From Ottelia alismoides (taxonomy: Eukaryota > Streptophyta > Magnoliopsida > Alismatales > Hydrocharitaceae), in contig JAZKJV010002317.1 of assembly GCA_037367405.1 (NCBI GenBank), forward strand, positions 992,001-1,056,000: a DNA stretch of 64,000 bases. The letters run 5' to 3'. Both the position numbers and the translations under genes were made by a program. Under the pieces are notes generated by a model. That model was not told the DNA's origin. It did no database searches and saw nothing but the letters and a program-made list of their open reading frames with translations. Each line of letters starts with the position of its first letter. Within the stretch, counting starts at the first letter, position 1. Positions 33,741 to 45,867 of the stretch are shown piece after piece.

Positions 33741-36683
33741 AACACCTATTTGTATAATTTTTATAGTAACTCCAAATTCAATAAAGTCAACTCTGTAGTG
33801 TATATATAACTAACTCTAATAAATGAAAAATATCAAAAAAATACTAACTTCTTAAATTGTCCAATAAGACCCAAATCCCAGTTTGAAACTATGAACCTTG
33901 AAATGTGCATATATCTCTCTCATGTAGTGTCTAATTTATGTCTACTAACTTTTAAAGTAATATACATTCAAAGACCTTCAAAACAAGGACAATTTCATTA
34001 AAATCAGAGACTGTATGTGAAACTTGGGTTTTGGGCTCCTATTGTATATTGTAAATATTGACCATAACACCCTCCATTTTATCTTTTTATTTTCTTAATT
34101 ATTAGAAATACAAAAAATATATATTAAGTTGTAAATATTTCTTTTTATTTTTTCTAACATTTTTTATTTTCTTGAATTAAAAATGACAAAAAATTACAAA
34201 AAGATAAAAATGCGGTATTTCATATCTATAAGGTACCCTAAAAAATACACTTTGTATAAATGATTTCATTTGATTTTCAACCCTTCACGAATGTTGTATA
34301 TCTCGTCAAGACGAGCAATTTCTGTGTTGGACACTTTTAGATTTAGCCCCTTTTGTTATTTCTTTTTTATTTTTCATTACATTAATTTTTTATTTTCAAG
34401 GAGCGACACGTGGCAGCTCTTGGAGTCGCCACATGTGACCCTGTTTTTTATTAATTTATTTATTTTGTATTTTATTTTATTATTTTTTATTATTTATTTT
34501 AATCAATTAATTATAATTATTATTTATTTATTTATTTATTTTCTCTTAATTATTTTTAGTAGCCTACTTATTTTATGTATTTCTTATTTTATTTTCCCCC
34601 TTTTACTTCTTCTCTCTTTACTTGTCGTCTACTCCAAGTCACCAACTCCCTATTCTCCCCACTATCTCCACATCTTTTCTAATTTCCCTCTCCTCTTTTT
34701 TGTTCCCATCTCCTCCTTCATTCATCTTCAGCAGCCATTCACGAATGAGAGGTTCGAGCCTCGTTTACGCAGTGAGGTGACAACCCATCCTTAGATGTTG
34801 AGCGACGACAACCTGCAGGCGAGATCCGCGGCAAACTCCATCCCCATGTTGTTGTTATTTAGTGGAATCGAATCAAGATTTGCAGGAGCCTTACCGATCC
34901 GTTTGAAAAGATAACTCTAGAGAAGGAGAATCTCTAGTTGGTCGATTCCCAAGGCATCAACATCCACCCACCATCAGGTATAATTCCCTTTCTCTATTTT
35001 CACTTTCTATTTTTTTATCTAACAATTTTTTCTATCTTGTTATTCTTTGCATTCTCACCATCAACTTATTCAACAAATCACAATAATAGCATACACACTA
35101 CCTCTTTATTGCATTTTCATTTCCTGTTTACAAGAAAAAAATTTACAAAAAAAATCTCAAAATAATAATAAAAAAAAGAATAGGAGCAGCCGTAACCCCC
35201 TTCCTTCACGGCAGCAATCCCGTGCATCTTCGTGTCGCCCTCCTGCAACAGTTGCACCGCCTAGAGCACCGCCGACCCTCCTCGCCTTCGTAGCTACATG
35301 CCACCGCCCCACCCCTATATGCGCGCAGCCGCCTCTTCAGCGTCGTGCGACAGCGCCCCACCTATAGTTGGGCGCCACCCTCGCAATGCAGTGCCCCATT
35401 CCCTTGCCCCAGCACACGCCCCCACATCCAGCCGCAACGCTCTTTTCCCCTCTAAGTATGCCCTTGCTTGCGTGAGAAGAAAAGCAGCAAAGGTCCAATT
35501 TTTATTTTATTATGTGAATATGACATAATTTTCCTTGCATAGTCAGATATTCGCAAAATGCTCTTAGGCACAATTTTGGTTCATTCATTTCTATTTTTGT
35601 ATTGCTAGTACACCCTTATGTTTATGCTTGAATTTGGACATTAATATTGCATCATTTCTTTTGATGGAAAATAACATCATGTTGAGAAATTAATTCTTCA
35701 TCATATTGATATTTATTTATAATTATGTGAGCATTGGGTAATTAAATAATTTCATTTTGCTGAAAAAAATAGATATTTTACCCATTATGTGATCTATAAT
35801 TCATGTTTAATTAAATATTGCTCCAAAAATTGTGAAAAATTCATATTTAATGCCTCTAGTTGTGCATTAATTTCAATCCAAATTTCGACGCAAATGGAGT
35901 TGTCTTGTTCCTAAAATAAATTCTTGAGTGATTTCTGTAATTCATTTTTAGTTAAATCCACTAATATAATTTTTACAAAATTTCAACTCTCCTGGATTTC
36001 TAATTAAAATGTCTATTTGAGATAAATTGATCTCTAACAAAATTGATTTTGTGGATTAATTAGGATTTAAATACTCATGGTCACTCTGTTTTCAATAAAA
36101 AATCATAAAAAATATATATTATTAGAAAACTCCAAAAAAGATCGTGTAGCTACATTTTATCACGTTTAAATTCCAGTAAAAAATTATAATTTTTGCATTT
36201 TGTTTTCACAAAAAATTGCATAAAACCCCAAAAAAGATTGCATTTTTCATTTTTGCATATTAAATCCAAAAATTCTAAATAAAATACATTTTGCATTCAA
36301 CATTGGATTAGGTTTTTAGGAAAAATATAACTTGGTTGATTTGTATTAATTTCACATTAAAGTTTATTTGGCTAATTTGTGTTTTTTCTTGTTAACTTAA
36401 TTATATTGCATTTTGCATTTGGCATTTTTATTACATTAAAAAAATTATAAAAAATCCTGCATGGAAAACCTTGAGATAATTTATCTAATCTGATCCATAA
36501 TTGTTCTTTTGCCTCCTTGAGTCGACCTTGGGGATTGCCTAGTTTTAAAAAACATCAAATCGTGCATTCATTAATCTGTTGATTCATTGATTCGTGCCGT
36601 TATTTTGATCGATCTTGATTACTTGACTACAACAACAAACACGATATTTATACAAATTAAAAATGGTAATTTCGGATACGTCA
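33741..36683 (+). repeat. 5' LTR of E5 (family A)
   Basis: 33741-34780 aligns with E2 LTR positions 8930-8000 on the opposite strand (ATATCTCTCTCATG, the AACTTGGGTTTTGGGC stretch), including the inverted ACGTGGC/GCCACATGT pair at 34405-34437. A C-rich block follows (35190-35480), then 1.2 kb of AT-rich sequence, ending GGATACGTCA at 36683. The first ~210 bases, with the terminal palindrome, are missing. ORFs of 75-174 codons in it are low-complexity and unsupported. Confidence 0.8.
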
Positions 36684-36685
36684 AA

Positions 36686-36703
36686 TAGCGTCGTTGCCGT
36701 AGA
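36686..36703 (+). other. Primer-binding site of E5
   Basis: TAGCGTCGTTGCCGTAGA two bases after the LTR end, a variant of TGGCGCCGTTGCCGGGGA. Confidence 0.75.
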
Positions 36704-38009
36704 AGCAAATGACTTAGGATCATTTTAGAAAATTAGATTTACATTTTCCATTTCGAGTAGTCTGACCCCCGAGTTGCCTTGTAATTATCCATTTTTCTAT
36801 CCTAATTTTTTTTCTTGAAAATTTTCTGTATATATTTTTATATCTCTCTCTGACATAAAATTCCATCATTTTATGGAAGGGCCCGGTGGACTTGGAGGGG
36901 CTTTCTAGAAGTCGACGCATCTCAGTAACTTATAATTGCATATTTATAGCAGTTCCCATTTGGGTCCTTGCGCATGTAACTAAATAAAAAAAGGAGAATC
37001 TCTGTATTGTGTGGTTGCTTGATGTAGGATAGAACCTTCACTCATGACTTTTAGGGCTTCCTACGACTGTTTGTGCTCGTAATATTTCGGACCAGACTTC
37101 ACCATTAAAAGATGCACTTAGACCACAGAACTTAGCCAAATTCAAATTTGTTCTTCACTCGCTAATAGATCTGCCTTTATAGGTACGACATTTCCTCACT
37201 TGCATTCCATATAGTGTAAAATTTCAATTCGATATTGCATCCCATATCGTAGAGTGTTGGAGGCATTGTAAGTCTTCTTATTCAAGCATTCATCATCGTT
37301 TTCTCGATTGCATGGGCATTTTCCAATTCTCTCTCTCATGGTTTTCTAACCTATGATGAAGGAATTGAGGATGGACGGTAAACATGATTGCTTGTGTGGA
37401 TTAATTACAGTGACAACTAATATCTAAAATCAGGACTGCTAATTTAATTAGACCCAAAAAATTTGACTAAAATTAACCCATGTTTGCGGGAGAGTAACCC
37501 CGACCTAGATTTCATGTTGACTGAGGGTACAAAGTGTATGTGCACACCCGAAGGCATAGCTAAAATCCTCGCCTTTCATATCATGTACCCTGATCCTAGC
37601 AAATAACATAGGTTGAATTATTATAGGTTCAACTGACCAGCGCCAAGTAGCCTCCTCCTTTTTTGGTAGGTATATAGGGGCGAAGCAGCAGTCGACTGTG
37701 AGAAGTTGCTAGTAACCCTTTGGGTGAATTTAAAAGCCTTGTCAGCCACTGCCTACTTCGGTAGGTAGATAGGGGTGGGTCCTTGAACTTCTCAACTAGG
37801 AATAGGAGCGAAGAAAGGAAGGGCGTTGGTATCTTAGGCGAGAGGTTAAATGAGGGAGACACATCCGGCTTTGAGCTGACTTCCCATTAGGCCACGTAAT
37901 CTTTTCTATTTGCTTGAAAAATCACACTTAAAATCAGCCAGATTAATAGGACCGTCTTCAGATCCTTCACTGTGTTGAGTATGAACTCAGGGTTTGATCT
38001 TGCGTTTTC
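36704..38009 (+). other. Leader of E5
   Basis: Aligns with the E1 leader in order and spacing: ATAATATTTCGGACCAGACTT block near 37080, GGGAGAGTAACCCCGACC near 37488, two GGTAGGTATATAGGGG-type motifs (37664, 37760) with the small hairpin ACCC-TTT-GGGT between them, and the TCCTTCACTGTGTTGAG block near 37970. The PBS-to-ORF distance (about 1.4 kb) equals the PBS-to-gag distance of E1. Confidence 0.7.
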
Positions 38010-38114
38010 CATTATGTAACTTCGCCTTCTCCTTCTTCCATATATCCTCTTCCATCCACGAGAGACCCTTACCTATGGTCGGTTCCACCTAGACCTGATT
38101 ATGAAGTCAGGACA

Positions 38115-38885
38115 TTGACTGACTTCTCCACTTCTTCGCATTTCTCATCTATTCCTTTTTGTAACACACCGGATCCCCTTCCATCTTGGGATGACTGTCC
38201 CTATTCTCGAGAGCATGGTGGAATCACAGAACCGAAAGAAGAGCAAGTCGTTTCTATGATAGATGACTGGCAGAATTACCCACCCCCACATACTTCATTT
38301 CCTATTCACATGAATGATGGGACAAGTCAACGAATCATACATACACATCCTGACTTGACTTTGGGGTACAACATGGTCGATCGAACATACCGAATGGAGA
38401 GTCATGCACCTTATGATTGTCCTGGCTTGATTAACCGCAGTAATCAAGCCTACATTGACCGGCCTTCATATCACACATTCGGAGAGCGTATACATTCACA
38501 GGAATGGATTCATGGATTCAATCTCAGAGCCCCATCTTTATTTACTCCATCATATGAGGCTCCGACCAGCATCTATCATTCAGATGGTCCATTCTTGAAC
38601 AAACATTACATGCCAGAGTTTAGGTATGTTGAGTATCAGACCCCAATATCTCAACAGTATCCTCCAATTGAACAGAACTCTCCCATGATTAGTCATGAGA
38701 ACTTTTTGGAGGATGGCATCTATACACTTATTGAGATAAATGAATCATTTGGTAACAAGTTGAGAGATGTCATGAAAATATGGCACTCAATTTCTTCCAG
38801 CCCAGATATGAAAGTGGAAAAGGAAGTTAGTAGATTCGATGTTGAAAAGCTAGCGAGCATTAGAGAACCTACAGACTCTGTATAG
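38115..38885 (+). CDS. Unrecognised 256-codon ORF in the gag position of E5
   Basis: I do not recognise this protein. The frame is open from about 38010 and stops at 38885. The given start is a TTG; the first in-frame ATG is at 38256, so the real start is unresolved and an ATG may have been lost. The product is rich in Ser, His, Tyr and Pro (THPDLTLGYNMVDRTYRMES, PSYHTFGERIHSQEWIHGF, YVEYQTPISQQYPPIEQN), with no membrane segment or catalytic motif. The C-terminal part (IEINESFGNKLRDVMKIWHS, KVEKEVSRFDVEKL) looks helical. It occupies the place of gag but does not resemble the E1/E2 capsid. It is free of stops while neighbouring coding is decayed. It may be a diverged gag, or a filler ORF of a non-autonomous family. 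Its C-terminal quarter is repeated at 40796-40986. Confidence 0.45.
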   Translation: MTDFSTSSHFSSIPFCNTPDPLPSWDDCPYSREHGGITEPKEEQVVSMIDDWQNYPPPHTSFPIHMNDGTSQRIIHTHPDLTLGYNMVDRTYRMESHAPYDCPGLINRSNQAYIDRPSYHTFGERIHSQEWIHGFNLRAPSLFTPSYEAPTSIYHSDGPFLNKHYMPEFRYVEYQTPISQQYPPIEQNSPMISHENFLEDGIYTLIEINESFGNKLRDVMKIWHSISSSPDMKVEKEVSRFDVEKLASIREPTDSV

Positions 38886-39024
38886 CTGGAGTCTATTATA
38901 CATTCCTCTTCCACTAACCACTTACCATCCAATCCAGAGTCTGACCATTCGTTCATTAAAAACACAAAAAAAATTAAAATCTCAAAAAGACAATAAAAAT
39001 GGAAAATGAAAACGATCTAAAATA

Positions 39025-39256
39025 TTGGATTCTACCCTAAGGGAAGCACTCGATGAAGAAATGATTTTTAATCTTCCCTTAATAAAGGCCATAGATCACT
39101 TACCCGATCTTGAACGATTTGTGAGAAGTAAGTTGATGCCTAAGAGGTCGGGTAATAAGAGGACAAGGATTGTGAGACACATAGTGTCTATTGCCACCTC
39201 CTTGCAGATGGGGAGAAAGACTGAGCCGCAGAGAAAGACTAATAGCCTATGTAAGC
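39025..39256 (+). pseudogene. Protease-flank module of E5
   Basis: STLREALDEEMIFNLPLIKA, IDHLPDLERFVRSKLMPKRS and IVRHIVSIATSLQMGRK match, in order, the segment before protease in E2 (MAEFCNKYIKVTIPF...HVLSVATTCAIKN). The protease core does not follow; instead the sequence runs into mid-LTR at about 39257. It carries the E5 reading on from the ORF through a short spacer with stops (38886-39024). Repeated at 41118-41350. Confidence 0.7.
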
Positions 39257-40795
39257 TGACTGCTCATCCTTAGACGTCGAGAGATGACGACCTATAGGAG
39301 AGATCCATGGCGATCTCCATCCCCGCGTTGTTGTTCTTCAGAGGAAGACAACCAAGCATTGTGGGAGCGTTGCCGACCCGTTTGAGGCGATAAATACGGC
39401 CAAGGAGAATCTCTAGTTGGTCTATTCCCAGGCATCAACATCCAACTACCATGAGGTATAGTTCCCCTTCGCTATCTTCACTTTCTCAATTTTTTATATC
39501 TAACATTTTTTTCTATCTTGTTCTTCATTGCATTCTCACCATCAACTTATTCAATAAATCATAATCATCACATACACACTACCTATTCATTTCATTTTGA
39601 TTTCCTATTTATAAGAAAAAGATTTACAAAAAAAATAAAAAAAGAACAGGAGCTGTCGTAGCCCCCTTCCTTCACGACTGCCATCATGTGCTCCTTCGTT
39701 CGCCCTCTTGCAACGGTCAGGCCGCCCAGAGCACCACCGACTCTCCTCGGCTTCTTAGTTGCGTGCCATTGCCCCGCCCTTGTACGTACTCAGCCGCCTC
39801 TTTAGCGCCGCGTGACAATGATCCGCCGGTCGTGGGTTGCCACCCTCATAGTGCTACGTCCCATTCCTCTGCCCCGGTGCACATCCCCACATCCAGCCGC
39901 GACGTTCTTTTCCCCTCCAATTCTACCCTATCTTGCGTGAGAAGAAAAGCCGCAAAGGTCCGATTTTTATTTTATAATGTAAGTATTGCATAATTTTCCA
40001 TGCATAGTCATATATTTATGAAAGTGCCCTTAAGCACAATTTCAGTTCATTAATTTCTATTTCTGTATTGCAAGTACACCCATATGTTTATGCTTGAATC
40101 TAGATATTAATATTGCATCATTTCTTTTGATGGAAATTAACATCATGTTGAGCAGATAATTCTTCATCATTTGGATATTTATTTATAATTTTGTGAGCAT
40201 TGGGTAATTAAATAAAATTGTTTAATTAAATATTTTAAAAGAAGATATTTACCCTATCTATGATATGTAATCCATATTTAAATAAATATCGCTCCTAAAA
40301 TTGTGAAAAATTCAGATTTAATGCCTCTAGTTATACATTAATTTTAGCCCAAATTTCGATGCATATGGAGTTGTCTTGTGCCTAAAATAAATTCTTGAGT
40401 GATTTCTGTAAGTCATTTTTAATTAAATCCACGAATATCATTTTTACAAAATTCCAAGTCCCCTTAGATTTCTTATTAAAATATCTATTTGAGATAAATT
40501 GATCTCCGAAAATTTTCATTTTTTTGATAATTAGGAATTAAATATTCACAGTCACTTTGTTTTAAGTAAACAATCATAAAAAATTATATATTATCAGAAA
40601 ATGCCAAAAAAAATTAGTATAGCTTAATTTCATAACGTTTAACTTGTACTAAAATCTTCATATTTTTTGCATTCTATTTGCACAAAAAATATCATAAAAA
40701 CCCCAAAAAAATTTGTATTTTTCATTTATTCTTCTTAAATCCAAAAATTCCAAATAAATAATTTTGCATTTAACATTATATTATGTTTTTAAGAA
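39257..40795 (+). repeat. LTR B of E5 (both ends missing)
   Basis: Homologous to 34780-36310 of LTR A and 41354-42865 of LTR C: the CATCCTTAGACGT start, C-rich block (39660-39940) and AT-rich part. It ends at GTTTTTAAG (40787-40795) where the duplicated internal segment starts, so the last ~0.4 kb is lacking. The 101-codon ORF (39688-39993) is not kept in the other LTRs. Confidence 0.75.
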
Positions 40796-41350
40796 CCTTT
40801 CGTAGGATGACATCTCTACCCTTATTGAGAAAAATGAATCATTCGGTAACAAGTTGAGAGATGTCATGAAAATATGGCACTCAATTTCTTCCATACTGGG
40901 TATGAAAGTGGAAAAGGAAGTTAGTAGATTTGATGTTGAAAATGCGGTGAGCATTAGAGAACCCACAGACTCTGTACCGATGTAGTCTATTTACCCTCCT
41001 CTTCCACTAACCACTTACCCTCCAATCCAGAGTCTGCCCATTCGTTCATTAAAAACACCAAAAAAATGAAAATCTCAAAAAGACCATAAAAATGGAAAAT
41101 GAAAACGACATAAAAAATTGGATTCTACCCTAAGGGAAGCACTCAATGAAGAATTGATTTTTAATCTTCCCTTAATAAAGGCCATAGATCACTTACCCAA
41201 TCCCGAACAATTTGTGAGAAGTAAATTGATGCCAAAGAGGTCAGGTAGTGGGAGGACAAGTAATGTGAGCCACATAGTGTCTATGGCCACCTCCTTGGAG
41301 ACTGGGAGAAAGACTAAGAGCCGCAGAGAAAGACTAATAGCCTCTGTAAG
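40796..41350 (+). pseudogene. Duplicated ORF end and protease flank of E5
   Basis: Second copy of the ORF C-terminus: TLIEKNESFGNKLRDVMKIW and KVEKEVSRFDVE are readable from 40826, preceded by a TAG where unit 1 has Glu. 41118-41350 repeats the protease flank (STLREALNEELIFNLPLIKA). The residues kept between the two units are mostly those of the coding frame, but the copy has neither start nor full length. Confidence 0.7.
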
Positions 41351-43239
41351 GTGACAACTCATCCTTAGACGTTGAGCGATGATGACCTATAGGAGAGATC
41401 CATGGAGACCTCCATCCCCGCGTTGTTGTTCTTCAGTGGAAGACAACTAAGCTTTGTGGGAGCCTTGCCGACCCGTTCGAGGTGATAACTCCGGCCAAGG
41501 AGAATCTGTAGTTGGTCGATTCCCAGGCATCAACATCCAACCACCATGAGGTATAATTCCCTTTCGCTATCTTCACTTTCTAAATTTTTTTATCTAACAA
41601 TTTTTTCTATCTTGTTCTTCATAGCATTCTCACCATAAAATTATTCAATAAATCACAATATCACATGCACACTACCTATTCATTTCATTTTCATTTCCTA
41701 TTATAAGAAGACAATTACAAAAAAAAGAACAGGAACTGTCGTAGCCCACCTTCCTTCACGGCAGTCATCCTGTGCACCTTCGTGTCGCCCTCCTACAACA
41801 GTTGCACCGCCCAGAGCACCACTGACTCTCCTCGCCTTCTTAGCCGCTTGCCACTGCCCCACCCTTGTACGCACTCAGCCACATCTTTAGCGCCGCATGA
41901 CAACAATCCGCCTGCGGCTGTACGCCGCCTTCATAGTGTCTCTCCCCATTCCTCTGCCCCGACGCGCATCTCCACATCCAGCCGCGGTGCTCTTTTCCCC
42001 TCCAATTCTGCCGTAGCTTGCGTGAGAAGAAAAGATGCAGAGGTCTGATTTTTATTTTATAATGTGAGTATTGCATAATTTTCCATGCAGTCATATATTT
42101 ACGAAAGTGCCCTTAAGCACAATTTCAGTTCATTAATTTCTAGTTATGTATTGCAGGTACACCTATGTGTTTATGCTTGTATTTGGATATTAATATTGCA
42201 TCATTTCTTTTAATGGAAATTAACATCATGTTGACTAGTTAATTCTTCATCATTTGGAAATTTATTTATTATTTTGTGAGCATTGGGTAATTAAATAAAT
42301 TTGTTTAATTAAATATTTTAGAAGTAGATATTTTACCCGTTCTATGATCTGTAATCCATATTTAATTAAATATTGGTTTTAAAATTGTAAAAAAAATTGA
42401 TTTGATGCCTCTAGTTATGCATTAATTTTAATCCAAATTTCGATGCAATTGGAGTTGTCTTGTGCCTAATATAAATTCTTGAGTGATTTCTATAATTCAT
42501 TTTTAATTAAATTCACGAATATCATTTTTATAAAATTTCAACTCCCCTTATATTTATAATTAAAATATCTATTTGAGATAAATTAATCTCTAAAAATTAT
42601 GATTTTTTTGATTAATTAGGAATTAAATACTCACAGTCACTTTGTTTTCGGTAAACAATCATAAAAAATTATATATTGTCAGAAAATGCCAATAAAATTA
42701 GTGTAGCTTCATTTCATTACATTTAAGTTATACTAAAATCATCATAATTTTTGCATTTTGTTTGCATGAAAAATTCCATAAAAACACCAAAAAAGTTTGT
42801 ATTTTTCATTTATGCATCCTAAATCAAAAAATTCCAAAAAAATAATTTTGCATTCAAAATTAGATTAGGTTTTCAGGAAAAATATAACTTAACTGATTTG
42901 TATTAATTTCACATTAAAGTTAATTTGGCTAAGTTGTGTGTTTTCTTGTTAACATAATTCAATTGCATTTTTCATTTGGCATTTTTATTGCATTAAAAAA
43001 ATACAAAAAAATCCCGCTTGGAAATCCATGAGATAATTGATCTAATCTGATCCAAAGTTGTTATGTTGCCTCCTTGTGTCGACCATGGGCTTGCCCATAT
43101 TAAAAAAACATCAAACCGTGCATTCATTTCATCAATTCATCGATTCGTTCAGTTATTTTTTTTATTGATCCTGATTGCTCGACTACAAAAACAAACACGA
43201 CATATATACAAATTAAAAAGGGTAATTTCGGATACATCA
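41350..43239 (+). repeat. 3' LTR (LTR C) of E5, 5' part missing
   Basis: From GTGACAACTCATCCTTAG at 41351 it follows LTR A to the end GGATACATCA at 43239. It lacks the first ~1.2 kb of the LTR, like LTR B. The base after it (43240) is inside gag of element H, which gives the right edge of the E5 insertion. Confidence 0.8.
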
Positions 43240-44070
43240 TCAACCAACTAAAGAAATGTTACACAAGAGTGGCCTTTGGTATCTTGTGGTAGGCACACTT
43301 TTCCTACAAATCCTTGAATCTCTCCCACACTTCATGTATTAACTCGTGGGGTTGCTGACTGAAAATGGAGATACGAGCACACATCTGGTTCAGGGGACCA
43401 AGAGGGTGAAATTTATGGAGAAATGTAGACTTTACCTCATCCCAGATCGTAACTACCTTTCCCAAGTGATCGACCCCAATAGAAGGCCATGTCTCTAGAG
43501 GATGAAAGGAAAGACAGTCATCTTGATCTCCCCCAACATGATATTGGGAAAGGAAATGCAATGATATTTTTGCATGTGGACGTATGGTTCACTAGTAGTA
43601 TTCCCATGGAAAGTAGGGAGCAGAGAGAGAAACTACGGATTCAACTCGAAGTGGTCTTGAATTTGTAGAATTTGGATCCATTATGTTATACAGACTGCTC
43701 CAGGATTGTATGTTTGCTTCAGTGTAGGCTTCGTCCATGGTAGCCTCCCCTCTTTTCTCTCGTAATAGGGTCCACCTACTGAGAAGTCATCTTTTACATC
43801 TCCTTCATGAAACCCGACATCTTGATTCATATAGTTCTCTCTTCTGGCCTCTCTCTCGTTTTCGTCCTCCTCTAGTCATTCAACATATCTTGAAAGGCGG
43901 TTTGGGCCACGTCTTGATTGGTTAGTTGTTGTTGGATTTCATGAATTAATGTGAGCAACTGACTATTAACTTCATTTTGCAAAGTGTACTGCCCTTTTCC
44001 CTGATCTGTCTGCTCTGCTAGTTGGGGTTGTCGTCCTTTTCCTCTTCATGTGGGAGCCATATCCAGATTA
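43240..44070 (-). pseudogene. gag: gag N-terminal half of element H
   Basis: On the - strand: QQQLTNQDVAQTAFQDML near 43880 (variable N-terminal part), a broken SLSAPYFPWE / NTTSEPY region near 43600, then 43561-43304 with IWDEVKSTFLHKFHPLGPLN, ARISIFSQQPHELIHEVWER and FKDL, followed by EKCAYHKIPKATLV just before 43240. This is the capsid core, including the segment E2 has lost. At 43239 it meets the E5 LTR. Its continuation is the gag tail at 32471-33740, after a gap of roughly 100 codons. Confidence 0.8.
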
Positions 44071-44807
44071 ACTTGAAACTCTGGATCATGATCAGGTTGA
44101 TGATATGCACAATGGAATAAACCCTGATTAGTCTTTATCTGAACACCAGCTACGAAGATGAATCTAAGATTAAGATCAATCCCAGATTATCGTGAAGGGA
44201 GCATAATATATTAACTAAAATCAATCTCCATCCACAAAGAGTTGATTCTGGGATAAGAGTAATCCTCGTTTATTTGATAGGGAAGAGCTGACTCGAGTTC
44301 CAAGACCATCTCGAACAACCAATTTATTAGAGAAAGGTAGTGTTGAAGGAGTAAAGGATCAGGGAGTCCAAAGAGAAAGTGGCAAGATCCGGACTGACTT
44401 AATGGATATCACCACATATTATTGAAGATGTCAATGACACGGAATAGATGTGGGCGTTGACGGAATCCCGACTAAACCATTCGTGGGACGACATCATAAG
44501 AGGGACAAAAGGAGATAGATGATATATAGAGAGCACATATATAAACAAGGAAGAAAATGAATGTAAAATAGTAACAGTCTCACAATGAGAAAGGGTTAAA
44601 GAGAAGGATAACAAAATTGCGCAAGTACTCAATGTTTTTCATCTTTATCTTAATGTGAATAATGAATCAAAACCTCAAAACGATGGATTCACCAACTCAA
44701 GCCGTGAAGTCGTGAAGATTCGACAATTATCTTTATAAGTTATAGATTTGATTTTTCATGTAATTATCTTTGAACGAGTCCTTAGAGCACTACTCCTGTA
44801 AGAGTGA
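44071..44807 (-). other. Gag-proximal leader of element H
   Basis: Non-coding. 44500-44807 is an inverted match to 60290-60548 of E7 (TTACTATTTTACA..., the AACCTCAAAA-GATGGATTCACCAACTC block), confirming it as leader of the same family. It is interrupted at 44812 by the solo LTR. Confidence 0.65.
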
Positions 44808-44812
44808 GTGTA

Positions 44813-44833
44813 TGATGAATCCATGATTCATTA
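44813..44833. other. Terminal palindrome of the solo LTR
   Basis: TGATGAATC / GATTCATTA at the LTR start, one mismatch that is a G-T pair, close to the E2 version. Confidence 0.75.
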
Positions 44834-45867
44834 ACATTCTTTCTGTAATTTGTCTTAAAACCCTTAACAATAAATATTCATTAATTTCCATCTTCTATGA
44901 AAAACACACTCATGAATAAAAATGCACTTTTATGCATGCAAAACATGTAAATAAATAAAAAAAGAAAAAAAGAAAAGAAAAGAAGGCAGATTGTAGATAT
45001 GTATGTATGTATAATACGAGTGATAAAATATAAATATAGCTGCGGGATATATTTATATAACCTAACCCCCAAGACCAGGTCAACATGAATTGGTCGACAA
45101 ACAAATAAGTAGGGAGGCATGAGGAAAGAAAACCACAAAAATAATTATTTATCCATTCTACACATTATTCATTATTTATCAAATAATTATCAAATCATCA
45201 TTGAATTTTAATTCATTCATACGTAAATAATTTTCATCAATATCTTTTCCTAATTATTTCTAAAAATGTATATAAAAATCTTAAAATAAGTTAAAAATAT
45301 TATATTACCCATATGCCAAGAAATCCAACATTTAAATTGTCAAATTCTCAACTTCCAAACATCATCACTTTCTCATACGAACTCCAGTTTCACACTACTA
45401 ATTTTAAAGTTCATCAAATAATATTCTCTAATTAAGGGAGAATATTTCACTAAAATCAGAGTCTATTTGAAAAATTCAATTTTGGGACCTAATGACAATG
45501 AGGTTTATGGGCTATTTATTTTATCTAGAATACATTACTTATAATTTCACTAATTTTATTTTTTATTATTTTCCTAATCTTATATTTCCATGATTTCTTT
45601 TAGAAGTTTCAGAAATTATTTATTTCTTTAAATAAAGCAAAACACTAATTTGTAGATGAAATTGAACTGTTTAAGTTATACATGTATACTTAAATTAATT
45701 TATACATGTATACTTAAATAAATTTATTTAAATCCATAAAATTTCACAAATACTATTTATTATCCTAATATTTAATAAAATATAAAAATAACATGATATT
45801 TATTAAATTATTAAATAAAAAATCAAATACATATTTGTCAAGTATTAATTATACCTATTTATTAATA

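Larger units (their letters stand above)
38700..42865 (+). repeat. 2.1-kb tandem duplication inside E5
   Basis: Unit 1 (38700-40795) and unit 2 (40796-about 42865) each contain the ORF C-terminus, the spacer, the protease flank and most of an LTR. The join is inside the LTR at TTTTTAAG|AACC, with a few bases of microhomology to the ORF (AACTTTTT). The units differ at roughly one base in ten by eye, so the duplication is not recent. Confidence 0.75.
33741..43239 (+). mobile_element. E5: non-autonomous element with tandem internal duplication
   Basis: Order: LTR A (33741-36683, first ~210 bases missing), PBS, leader, unrecognised ORF, protease-flank module, partial LTR B (39257-40795), duplicated internal segment (40796-41350), LTR C (41350-43239). 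No RT or integrase. The protease-flank to LTR junction is the same in both units, so a deletion of pol, 3' UTR and the first part of the 3' LTR came before the duplication. It sits inside the gag of element H. Confidence 0.75.

Noticed and set aside
33002..33757. Run of + strand ORFs that could pass for a small host gene
   Set aside because: The - strand carries decayed Athila gag motifs (EINGLWEH, GYQQPQQ) in the same order as E2, so these are antisense shadows.
34270..34794. 174-codon Phe/Ile/Leu-rich ORF resembling a membrane protein
   Set aside because: Low-complexity TTT/TAT translation inside the U3 of the E5 LTR; the homologous E2 LTRs do not keep the frame.
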